Below are positions 27,099-33,524 of a DNA stretch of 33,778 nucleotides, piece by piece (positions within the stretch are counted from its first letter, which is position 1; the number at the start of each line of letters is the position of its first letter). The DNA comes from AR12 sp036265915. GTDB taxonomy: Bacteria; Methylomirabilota; Methylomirabilia; Rokubacteriales; CSP1-6. The notes beneath the pieces are model-generated. The model had not been told where the DNA came from. It saw only the letters and a list, made by a program, of their open reading frames with translations, and did no database searches. A program made the position numbers and the translations under genes. The DNA is taken from assembly GCA_036265915.1 (NCBI GenBank), contig DATAOC010000081.1, positions 1 through 33,778 on the forward strand. The letters are read 5' to 3'.

Positions 27099-27132
27099 CG
27101 TACTGCGGGCGGCTGAAGGAGGGCGAGAGCCG

Positions 27133-27402
27133 ATGTTCGATGCGAGTGCGGTTGGCCGCGTGCTCTTCATCGCATGGCTGTTCATGCCGGCCTTCGTCGC
27201 CCTCGTCGGCATGATGCTGCTGGAGTGGCGGCGCGCGACGCGCACGCGGCAATTCTGGTGTGGCACCGCGGGACGCACGGTGAACGTGATGTTCGTCGCG
27301 GACACCGTGCGGGCCTGCACCGCGTTCGAGCCCGCGGACGCCATCACGTGCGGGCGGGCGTGCCTGCATCCCGGGGCTCCCGGACGCCGGCAGGCCGCCT
27401 GA
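27133..27402 (+). CDS. small membrane-anchored four-cysteine protein, 89 residues
   Basis: One N-terminal membrane helix (about 8-30, VLFIAWLFMPAFVALVGMML) then a basic stop (EWRRATRTRQ) and a soluble tail with four cysteines: Cys43 in FWCGTAGRTVNVMF, Cys62 in RACTAFEPAD, Cys73 and Cys77 in TCGRAC. By the positive-inside rule the tail is cytoplasmic. GAAGGAGGGC lies in ribosome-site range. The Cys pattern could hold a metal or act in thiol redox; the family is not recognised with certainty. It is read alone from the best sigma-54 promoter of the window and converges with the oxidase-like gene across a hairpin. Confidence 0.75.
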   Translation: MFDASAVGRVLFIAWLFMPAFVALVGMMLLEWRRATRTRQFWCGTAGRTVNVMFVADTVRACTAFEPADAITCGRACLHPGAPGRRQAA

Positions 27403-27449
27403 CGCAATCCTGCTGTCAGGAGGGACGATGAGTCCACCGGAGAGGATCG

Positions 27450-27487
27450 GCGTCCCGCCGCGGTGACGCCCCGCCGGCACGGGACGC
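27450..27487. terminator. possible hairpin terminator between convergent genes
   Basis: Perfect 8-bp arms GCGTCCCG (27450-27457) and CGGGACGC (27480-27487) with a GC-rich 22-nt loop, between the stop at 27402 and the convergent stop at 27488. No T-run, so this is a structure-based guess. Confidence 0.4.
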
Positions 27488-27931
27488 TCAGCGACCCGGC
27501 GGCGCCGCCGCTGCCGGCATCCGCACCCGCGACCACATGTTGACGACGAAGAGCGCGGCTCCCGCGATCTGTCCGAGTCCTGCCGCTACGATCACGAGCC
27601 GCAAGGCATCGAAGCCCACGAACGAGGTGATGACCTCGGCCACGGCCCGGGTTGCCGTCGCGACGGTCATCACCCAGTAGACGGCCGATGCCAGGCCCGG
27701 ACGGTACCGGCCGGTGTCGCGGGCGGCTCGAGGAAACATCCACGTCGCCACTCCCATCACGATCATCAGCATGAAGCCCACGAGCAGCACATGGACGTGC
27801 GCGGTGACGAACAGGCGGGGCGGATAACGTCCGATCGCGAATTCCGCCACGATGAGATAACCGCCGAGCAGCAAGCCGGTCACGAGGAAGACCAGGCTTG
27901 TCTTGATGTAGCGACGAACGAGCGGCGGCAC
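27488..27931 (-). CDS. four-helix membrane protein resembling part of haem-copper oxidase subunit I
   Basis: 147 residues with a GTG start. Four membrane helices: about 11-31, 40-65, 83-103 and 108-132. Helix II carries TAHVHVLLVGFMLMIVMGVA (His45, His47), recalling the AHAH-L-LLG segment with the low-spin haem ligand in helix II of CcoN or NorB type subunits I, and MFPR follows as in those proteins. The copper-site helices of a full subunit are absent (about 12 helices expected), so it is not an oxidase alone; a haem b binding membrane protein is a fair guess. No clear ribosome site. It lies 19 nt after the Usp stop in the P11 operon, tying a putative haem membrane protein to a Usp. Confidence 0.72.
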   Translation of the reverse strand: MPPLVRRYIKTSLVFLVTGLLLGGYLIVAEFAIGRYPPRLFVTAHVHVLLVGFMLMIVMGVATWMFPRAARDTGRYRPGLASAVYWVMTVATATRAVAEVITSFVGFDALRLVIVAAGLGQIAGAALFVVNMWSRVRMPAAAAPPGR

Positions 27932-27950
27932 GCTGTGAAGGTAACGCGGA

Positions 27951-28478
27951 TCAGCCGCCGCGGATCAATGAAGCGGCCACCGCGGCGCCTCCGACGCGTT
28001 TCGCCGAGGCCGGGCTGTCCGCCGTGACGTTGCGCAGCCCGGACTCCGTCTCGCGGATCAGGAACACCGGGATGTCGGCCCGCCGCAGCACTTGCTCGGC
28101 CACCGAGCCGAAGAGAAGGCGCCCGACCCCGCTGCGGCCGTGCGTGCTCATCGCGATGAGATCGGCGCGGTTGTCGCGGGCGGCTGCCAGGATCTCCGCA
28201 TCGACGCGGCCGCGACGGACGCACCAGGTGGCGTCGATTCCGCGCGCGCGCAGCGTGGCGGCGAGCGGCGCCAGGTACTCCTCGGCGTCGCGTGCCCGTG
28301 CCTGCACGTCGTCTACGATCACGGAGCCATCGACGTCCGCAACGACAGGTGTCACGGGCTCGAGGACGTGCACGAGCGTGATCGTCATGTCGAGCGGCCC
28401 TGCAATCCGCGTGAGGAAGGGGATGATGCTCTCGCCCATCGGTGAACCGTCCAGCGGAACGAGCGCGCGCTTGTACAT
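27951..28478 (-). CDS. universal stress protein, KRALVPLDGS type
   Basis: 175 residues from the ATG at 28478, preceded by GGGAGAAC. Starts MYKRALVPLDGSPMGESIIP, motif STHGRSGVGRLLFGS, with a 20-residue alanine-rich tail. Close paralogue of the Usp at 13001 in the P6 operon. First gene of the P11 operon, followed by the oxidase-like membrane protein. Confidence 0.93.
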   Translation of the reverse strand: MYKRALVPLDGSPMGESIIPFLTRIAGPLDMTITLVHVLEPVTPVVADVDGSVIVDDVQARARDAEEYLAPLAATLRARGIDATWCVRRGRVDAEILAAARDNRADLIAMSTHGRSGVGRLLFGSVAEQVLRRADIPVFLIRETESGLRNVTADSPASAKRVGGAAVAASLIRGG

Positions 28479-28550
28479 GACGTTCTCCCATCCCACAGAT
28501 CAGATCTCGCGGCCATCGTCGGTGTGACGCGGCCGCCGCGCGGATCGGAT

Positions 28551-28566
28551 CGCAACGGTGGTGCCA
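28551..28566 (-). promoter_or_regulatory. sigma-54 promoter P11 (Usp and oxidase-like operon)
   Basis: Minus strand TGGCACCACCGTTGCG: perfect -24 and TTGC with correct spacing. Predicted start near 28540, 62 nt before the ATG. U8 lies 71 bp upstream. Confidence 0.82.
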
Positions 28567-28637
28567 GCCGCAGCTGACGCAAGAACGCGGAGTTGCGGCG
28601 AGCGCCGTGTTCCACACGAGGCAGCGGTGCCCCAGAC

Positions 28638-28653
28638 GGGGCGCCGTCGTCCC
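28638..28653. promoter_or_regulatory. enhancer palindrome U8 between divergent P11 and P12
   Basis: GGGGC-N6-GTCCC, one mismatch; a GCCCC at 28657-28661 also forms a longer 9-bp-arm inverted repeat with 28638-28646. The gaps are 71 bp to P11 and 52 bp to P12, almost the same as U6 with P7 and P8. A wider inverted repeat GAGTTGCG (28590-28597) and CGCAACTC (28675-28682) surrounds it. Confidence 0.6.
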
Positions 28654-28705
28654 GGCGCCCCGCAACGACGCTCTCGCAACTCACGGATATCTCATGTGTC
28701 GCAGC

Positions 28706-28721
28706 TGGCACCGCGGCTGCT
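28706..28721 (+). promoter_or_regulatory. sigma-54 promoter P12 (leader ORF and Usp)
   Basis: TGGCACCGCGGCTGCT: perfect -24 and CTGCT -12, correct spacing. Predicted start near 28732, 26 nt before the leader ORF ATG at 28758. Confidence 0.78.
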
Positions 28722-28757
28722 CATCTGCGTCGCGACGTCGAGGCGGGGACCGTTGTG

Positions 28758-28838
28758 ATGAAGCTGCAGGGGGGTCAGCGCGCTGGGCGCTGGCTGAGCA
28801 TCGCACGCGCGGCCGGCTGGCCCGCGCTGATGGAGTGA
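28758..28838 (+). CDS. 26-codon leader ORF before Usp
   Basis: Begins MKLQGGQRAGRWLSIARAAG and ends WPALME. It is basic and amphipathic. Its last codons contain the GGAG ribosome site of the Usp that starts 3 nt after its stop, so translation of the two is probably linked. It is the first ORF after P12. No homology recognised; it may be a leader rather than a functional peptide. Confidence 0.45.
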   Translation: MKLQGGQRAGRWLSIARAAGWPALME

Positions 28839-28841
28839 CTG

Positions 28842-29285
28842 ATGCAAGACCTCGCGGTACGAGAGATTCTGTTCCCGACGGATTACTCCGACATCTCCGT
28901 GAATGCGGGACGGACGGCCGCGCAGCTCGCGCGGCGGGCCGGCGCGCGCCTGCACGTCGTGCACGTCGTGCCACCGGTGACCGATCCCGGGCCGGCTGAC
29001 GCGCTGCCGAAGGCCATCGCGGGCTTTGGCTCAGGACTCGACGTGGTCACAGCCGTTGTGCCGGGACTGCCCGCACGCGAGATCGTCCGCTATGCCCGGC
29101 GTCACGCGATCGACGTCATCGTGATGGGAACGCACGGCCGGACGGGAATGTCACGAGCCCTGCTCGGCAGCGTCGCCGAAGCCGTCGTGCGCCGCGCGCC
29201 GTGCCGGGTACTGACCGTGCCCGATGCGGCGCGCAGCGACGTCCCGGTCGTGGAGGCCTCAGCGCGGGGTCCGGAGAACGGGTAG
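28842..29285 (+). CDS. universal stress protein, ILFPTDYSD type
   Basis: 147 residues. Starts MQDLAVREILFPTDYSDISV; motif GTHGRTGMSRALLGS; short acidic tail. It is more like the HATDFS-type Usps at 671 and 13474 than the PLDGS type. It is the last gene on this strand before the convergent histidine kinase, whose 3' end overlaps it by 27 nt. Confidence 0.93.
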   Translation: MQDLAVREILFPTDYSDISVNAGRTAAQLARRAGARLHVVHVVPPVTDPGPADALPKAIAGFGSGLDVVTAVVPGLPAREIVRYARRHAIDVIVMGTHGRTGMSRALLGSVAEAVVRRAPCRVLTVPDAARSDVPVVEASARGPENG

Positions 29286-30719
29286 CGCGACCGTGAAGGT
29301 GGTGCCGCGGTCGCCAGCCGACTGCACCTCGATCGTGCCGCCGTGGTCACGGACGATGCCGTAGCTCACCGACAGCCCGAGTCCGGTGCCCGTCGGCTTG
29401 GTCGTGAAGAACGGATCGAACACGTGCGTAAGCACGTCGCGTGCAATGCCGGGCCCGTCGTCGGACACCTGGATGACGAGACGGCCGGCGCCGTCCTCGG
29501 CGGTGGTGATGCAGATCGTCCCGTGGTCGCCAAGCGCCTGGCCGGCGTTCGACACCAGGTTCAGGATCACCTGCTGAAGCGTGTTCGCGTGGCCGAGTAC
29601 GGGCGACAAGTCAGACGCGAGCCGTGACTCGACGCGGATGCCGCTGCGCTGCAGCTGCTTTTCGACCAGGGCGAGCGCATCCGTCACAACGGCGTTGACG
29701 TCTACCGGCTGCCGGTCGGCCGGCGTCTCGCGGGCGAAGGTCAGCAGCTTGGCGGCGATGTCGGTGACGCGCATGGCCTGTCGATGCAGCACGCGCAGAT
29801 CCGCGGCCACCGAGTCGGGCAGGCTCTGCTCCTGTGCTTCGATGAGCATCAACTCGATGCGCGAGCTCATGATGCCGACCGGATTGTTGATCTCATGCGC
29901 GATGCCGGCCGCCAGCTGCCCGACGGCGGCCAGCCGCTCGGACTGCCGCGTCGCGCGCTCGACGGCGAGCCGCTGCGTGATGTCCGACACGAAGGCGAGG
30001 GCATGCGTGCCGTCTTCGGTCTCCATGTAGCTGAGGCTGATCTCGACGGGAAACTCCTCGCCGTCGGCCCGCCGGCCTGTGAGATCGAGCCCGCGGCCCA
30101 TCGGGCGTGTGCGCGGGCTCGCCATGAAATCTCCCCGGTGATGAACGTGCCGTCCCCGCAGACGTTCCGGAAGCAGCGTCTCCAGTGGTTGTCCGATGAG
30201 CGCCGTGCGATCGTACCGAAACATCTGCTCGGTCTTGGCATTGACCGAGACGATCCGGCCGCCGGCATCGACGACGACGATGCCTTCCGAGGCGTTCTCG
30301 AGGATGGCCCGGGCCTTGGCTTCGCTGCGTCGCAGTGCCTCGATGGCGCGCTGGCGCTCGGTGATGTCCGTGACGAACGCGATGAAGAGCGTGCCGGTGG
30401 CGGTCTCCGTGAAGCTGAGGCTGATCTCCACCGGGAACTCGGTGCCGTCCTTGCGGCGGCCCGCGAGGTCGCGGCCGTGCCCCATCGGGCGGATGCTGGG
30501 CGCGGCGGCAAAGGCCGCGCGGTACTCGACGTGCGCATCGCGGGCGCGGGCGGGGACGAGCATCTCGAGCGGCTGTCCGAGCAGCTCCGCGCGAGTGTAC
30601 CCGAAGAGCGCCTGCATCCGCGCATTCACCATGACGATGGTCCCGGCCCGGTCGGCGATGAGGATGCCCTCCGATGCCGACTGGAACACTGCGCGGGCGA
30701 GGTCGTCCAACCGCTCCAT
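29259..30719 (-). CDS. soluble PAS-PAS histidine kinase, NtrB/FixL-like
   Basis: 486 residues and no membrane segment, so a cytoplasmic sensor. PAS1 (about 5-122), PAS2 (about 133-250), HisKA with H-box GIAHEINNPVGIM (phospho-His275), then HATPase: N-box NLVSNAGQAL (387-396), G1 DDGPGIA (420-426), F-box FDPFFTTKPTGTGLGLS. PAS1 has His63 in DAHVEYRAAF and Arg83 in GHGRDLAGRRKDG; this 20-residue spacing matches the proximal haem His200 and distal Arg220 of Bradyrhizobium FixL. PAS2 keeps the equivalent His191 but has Leu at the Arg position. Many non-haem PAS domains of this subfamily also have this His, so haem is a hypothesis only. It is divergent from the NtrC-type regulator, with 79 bp between, and is its likely partner. 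No clear ribosome site; ATG at 30719 is chosen because it directly precedes the PAS helix. Confidence 0.92.
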   Translation of the reverse strand: MERLDDLARAVFQSASEGILIADRAGTIVMVNARMQALFGYTRAELLGQPLEMLVPARARDAHVEYRAAFAAAPSIRPMGHGRDLAGRRKDGTEFPVEISLSFTETATGTLFIAFVTDITERQRAIEALRRSEAKARAILENASEGIVVVDAGGRIVSVNAKTEQMFRYDRTALIGQPLETLLPERLRGRHVHHRGDFMASPRTRPMGRGLDLTGRRADGEEFPVEISLSYMETEDGTHALAFVSDITQRLAVERATRQSERLAAVGQLAAGIAHEINNPVGIMSSRIELMLIEAQEQSLPDSVAADLRVLHRQAMRVTDIAAKLLTFARETPADRQPVDVNAVVTDALALVEKQLQRSGIRVESRLASDLSPVLGHANTLQQVILNLVSNAGQALGDHGTICITTAEDGAGRLVIQVSDDGPGIARDVLTHVFDPFFTTKPTGTGLGLSVSYGIVRDHGGTIEVQSAGDRGTTFTVALPVLRTPR

Positions 30720-30720
30720 C

Positions 30721-30757
30721 GTGGCGAGTCTAGCCGAATGCGCTCGGACCTCGCCAC
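30721..30757. repeat. inverted repeat between divergent kinase and regulator genes
   Basis: GTGGCGAG (30721-30728) and CTCGCCAC (30750-30757), with a nested CCGA and TCGG pair inside. It overlaps the kinase leader and could be an operator for control of the two genes. It is unlike the GGGGC-N6-GCCCC enhancers, and no sigma-54 promoter is visible in this 79-bp space, so the regulator genes are probably not under the same control. Confidence 0.4.
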
Positions 30758-30798
30758 ATGAGCTACGATATCGGGCGAGATGATGACGGCCTGGAGCC

Positions 30799-32202
30799 GT
30801 GCCGGTGAATGACGCGCGCGTGCTCGTCGTCGACGACGAGCCGGACATGGTCGAGAACTGCACACGCATTCTGCGCCGCGCGGGCTATCGCGTTCTCGGC
30901 ACCGGCGATCCCGAGCGGGCGCTTTCGATGATCGAGTCCGAGCGGCCCGACGTCCTGCTGACGGACCTCAAGATGCCCGGGCTCGACGGGATGGAGCTGA
31001 TGCGTCGCGCGCGCGAGCTCGACGCCGCCCTGCCCGTCGTGGTGATCACGGCCTTCGGCACCATCGAATCCGCGGTCGCCGCTATCAAGCAGGGGGCCTT
31101 CGATTACCTCCCGAAGAACTTCTCGGTCGATCAGCTCACCGTGACGGTGGAGCGCGCACTCCGCCAGCGCGCGCTCGGGGTCGAGAACGAGAATCTGCGG
31201 AAGCAGCTGGCGGCCGCCCTGGGCCTGGAGAACATCGTTGGCCGCAGCCCGGCCATGGCCCAGGTGTTCGAGCTCCTGAAGAAAGCCGCGCGGTCGGAGG
31301 CGAACATCCTCGTGCTCGGTGAGTCGGGCACGGGCAAGGAGCTCATCGCACGGGCCGTGCACGCGAACAGCCCGCGAGCCTCGCACGCATTCGTGCCGGT
31401 CGATTGCGCCGCCATGCCGGAGAACTTGCTGGAGTCGGAGCTGTTCGGCCATGAGAAGGGAGCGTTCACCGGGGCTGTACGCGCCAAGCCGGGGCTGATG
31501 GAAGTCGCCGCCGGCGGCACGATCTTCCTCGACGAGATCGGTGAGTTGCCGCTGGCCCTGCAGAGCAAGCTGCTGCGTGCCCTGCAGGAGCGGCAGATCC
31601 GGCGCGTGGGCGGCACCGCCCTCGTCGACGTGGACGTGCGGGTCGTCTCGGCCACCAATCGCGATCTCCGGCAGGAGGCGGCCAAGGGGCAGTTCCGCGA
31701 AGAGCTCTATTACCGCATCAACGTCATCGAGATCCGCCTTCCACCGCTGCGCGAACGCGCCGGTGACGTGCGCCTGCTCGTGCACACGTTCCTCCGGCGC
31801 TATGGCCAGGGGCGGGTCACCGCGTGCGCCGAGGACGCGATGGCCGCGCTCGAAGGCTACCGCTGGCCGGGAAACGTGCGCGAGCTTCAGAACGTCATCG
31901 AGCGCGCCTGCGCGCTGGCCGATGGTGACAGCATCACGGCTGCGGATCTGCCGGATCACGTCGTCCGCGGTGGCCAGCCGGGGGAGCGCTCGACCGGCGC
32001 GCTGAGCGACGTGTACGCCGCCGGGGCGGCGAGTGACCTGCCGCTCAAGGATGCCAAGGAGCAGTGGATGGGTGTCCTCGAGGCGTCCTATCTGCGCGAG
32101 CTGCTGGCGCGCCACGACGGAAACATCACGGCGGCCGCCAAGGCTGCCGGTGTGGACCGAAAAACCTTCCACCGCCTCGTGATGAAGCACGGCGTCCGCT
32201 AG
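30799..32202 (+). CDS. NtrC-family sigma-54-dependent response regulator
   Basis: 467 residues. Receiver domain (1-120: acidic Asp12/13, phospho-Asp56 in LLTDLKMPG, Lys106); AAA+ domain with Walker A GESGTGKE (174-181), sigma-54 loop ELFGHEKGAFTGA (GAFTGA at 221-226), Walker B GTIFLDE (240-246), and arginine finger region; C-terminal Fis-type HTH NITAAAKAAGVDRKTFHRLV (442-461). An intact GAFTGA and Walker set means it can activate sigma-54 holoenzyme. It is the only such activator in the window and the obvious candidate for the enhancer palindromes upstream of P1-P13. GTG at 30799 gives a GGAG only 2 nt upstream; GTG at 30805 has a better spacing of 8 nt and is an equal choice. Confidence 0.95.
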   Translation: MPVNDARVLVVDDEPDMVENCTRILRRAGYRVLGTGDPERALSMIESERPDVLLTDLKMPGLDGMELMRRARELDAALPVVVITAFGTIESAVAAIKQGAFDYLPKNFSVDQLTVTVERALRQRALGVENENLRKQLAAALGLENIVGRSPAMAQVFELLKKAARSEANILVLGESGTGKELIARAVHANSPRASHAFVPVDCAAMPENLLESELFGHEKGAFTGAVRAKPGLMEVAAGGTIFLDEIGELPLALQSKLLRALQERQIRRVGGTALVDVDVRVVSATNRDLRQEAAKGQFREELYYRINVIEIRLPPLRERAGDVRLLVHTFLRRYGQGRVTACAEDAMAALEGYRWPGNVRELQNVIERACALADGDSITAADLPDHVVRGGQPGERSTGALSDVYAAGAASDLPLKDAKEQWMGVLEASYLRELLARHDGNITAAAKAAGVDRKTFHRLVMKHGVR

Positions 32203-32217
32203 GGGCAACCGCGCCCC
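32202..32217. promoter_or_regulatory. enhancer palindrome U9 for P13
   Basis: Exact GGGGC-N6-GCCCC that begins at the last base of the regulator stop codon and lies 74 bp before the P13 -24 box. Confidence 0.65.
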
Positions 32218-32291
32218 AGCCGCGGCCACGGCGCCTCGGTCGCGACGGCGCACGGGTCTCGCAAGTCCACGTTTTTTAACGACGGCGGCCG

Positions 32292-32307
32292 TGGCAACGC
32301 CGTTGCT
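32292..32307 (+). promoter_or_regulatory. sigma-54 promoter P13 (leader ORF, tandem kinase, receiver protein)
   Basis: TGGCAACGCCGTTGCT: -24 with one change, perfect -12, correct spacing. Predicted start near 32318, 47 nt before the leader ORF ATG at 32365. A T6 run lies upstream at about 32272-32277. Confidence 0.78.
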
Positions 32308-32364
32308 CTGCCCTGATCCCGTCCTCGTGTCCCGCGAACACAGGGACGGGGACAGGAGGCAGCG

Positions 32365-32421
32365 ATGCGCAGCGACGCGATGCACGCGACCGACGTACGC
32401 GGTGGGCAGGACGCCCGATGA
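32365..32421 (+). CDS. 18-codon leader ORF coupled to tandem kinase
   Basis: Reads MRSDAMHATDVRGGQDAR. A strong GGAGG ribosome site precedes the ATG, and its TGA overlaps the kinase ATG (ATGA). The kinase itself lacks a good ribosome site, so coupling is likely. The MHATD element recalls a Usp start (the Usp at 13474 has MHATDFS), so it might be a relic, though the match is short. Confidence 0.5.
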   Translation: MRSDAMHATDVRGGQDAR

Positions 32422-33524
32422 GCTGGGCCATCTGGATCACAGGGCTTCCGGGCAGCGGCAAGTCGACGATCGCGCGCGCGGCCGTCGAGATGATCGCGGC
32501 CACCGGCGAGCCCGTACAGCTGCTCGAGCTCGATGACATGCGGCGGCTCGTGACGCCGCATGCGACGTACACCGATGCCGAGCGAGACCTGGTCTACCGC
32601 GCCCTCGTCTATGTCGCGTCGACGCTCGTCGACGCCGGCGTGCCGGTGGTCATCGATGCCACGGCGCATCGTCGGGCGTGGCGGGACCTCGCGCGTGCCG
32701 TTGTCCCGGCGTTCGCCGAGGTCCAGGTGACGTGCCCGCTCGACGTCTGCCGCGAGCGCGAGCAGACGCGGACCGGCGGCAACGCCCCGCGCGGTGTGTA
32801 CGCCGCGGCGGGCAAGCCTGGCGGCCATGTGCCGGGCATCGACGTTGCCTACGAGTCCGCCGCGTCACCCGAGCTCACCATCGATACGACTCGAGAGACG
32901 CCCGCGGCCGCGGGGGCGCGGATCGCCGCGCTCGTCGCACCATGGTCGCGCGGATCGCGGCAGGCGGCCACACCGCAATGGACGGTCTGGATCACGGGAC
33001 TGCCCGGCAGTGGCAAGACGACCATCGCGTCCCACGTGGCGGAGGCGCTGACGAAGCGCGAGCTCGCCGTGCGCGTCCTCGATCTTGCGGACATCTGGGC
33101 CTTCATCACCGGTGGCCCGTGGAGTCCGCTGGCCGACGACATCGCGCACCGCGCGCTCGTGTACGCGGCCAAGCGCCTGAACGAGGCGGGCGTCGCAGTC
33201 ATCATTGATGCGACGGCGCCGACACGAATTTGGAGGGAGCTCGCGCGGGGTGTCATCAGACGCTTCGCCGAGATTCAGCTGATCTGCCCGGCGAGCGTGT
33301 GCGCGACGCGTGAACGCGCCGTGCGGTGGCGGCTGCTCGGCTGTCCGCATCGAAGCCTTTCCGGGGTGCGGTCAGGAGGCCCCGACATCGCGCTGGCGTA
33401 CGAGCATGCGCTCGGCGCCGAGCTCACGATTCACACCGACGTCGAAGACGTGTGGTCGGCCGTGGCCAGCGTCGTTCATCTCACGCTCCGCCTGCGGGAC
33501 GCGGACAGCGCGCGGGTGGCCTGA
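32418..33524 (+). CDS. tandem APS kinase-like (CysC-fold) P-loop protein
   Basis: 368 residues made of two similar P-loop halves: Walker A GLPGSGKST (9-17) and GLPGSGKTT (194-202), each followed by a VVIDAT/VIIDAT strand (77-82; 261-266) and a late SPELTIDT or GAELTIHT strand. The first half keeps GIDVAYESAASPEL, close to the FTGIDSPYEAPENPEL of CysC, but the APS-binding LDGDNVR is replaced by ELDDMRR in half one and DLADIWA in half two, so APS is doubtful and another small-molecule or nucleotide substrate is possible. No ATP sulfurylase is nearby. The start is coupled to the leader ORF, and its stop overlaps the next gene's ATG (TGATG). Confidence 0.83.
   Translation: MSWAIWITGLPGSGKSTIARAAVEMIAATGEPVQLLELDDMRRLVTPHATYTDAERDLVYRALVYVASTLVDAGVPVVIDATAHRRAWRDLARAVVPAFAEVQVTCPLDVCREREQTRTGGNAPRGVYAAAGKPGGHVPGIDVAYESAASPELTIDTTRETPAAAGARIAALVAPWSRGSRQAATPQWTVWITGLPGSGKTTIASHVAEALTKRELAVRVLDLADIWAFITGGPWSPLADDIAHRALVYAAKRLNEAGVAVIIDATAPTRIWRELARGVIRRFAEIQLICPASVCATRERAVRWRLLGCPHRSLSGVRSGGPDIALAYEHALGAELTIHTDVEDVWSAVASVVHLTLRLRDADSARVA

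Noticed and set aside
27428..27466. 12-codon ORF (MSPPERIGVPPR) with a strong GGAGG ribosome site
   Set aside because: It lies between convergent genes inside the hairpin region and leads to no gene on its strand. No support beyond the ribosome site.
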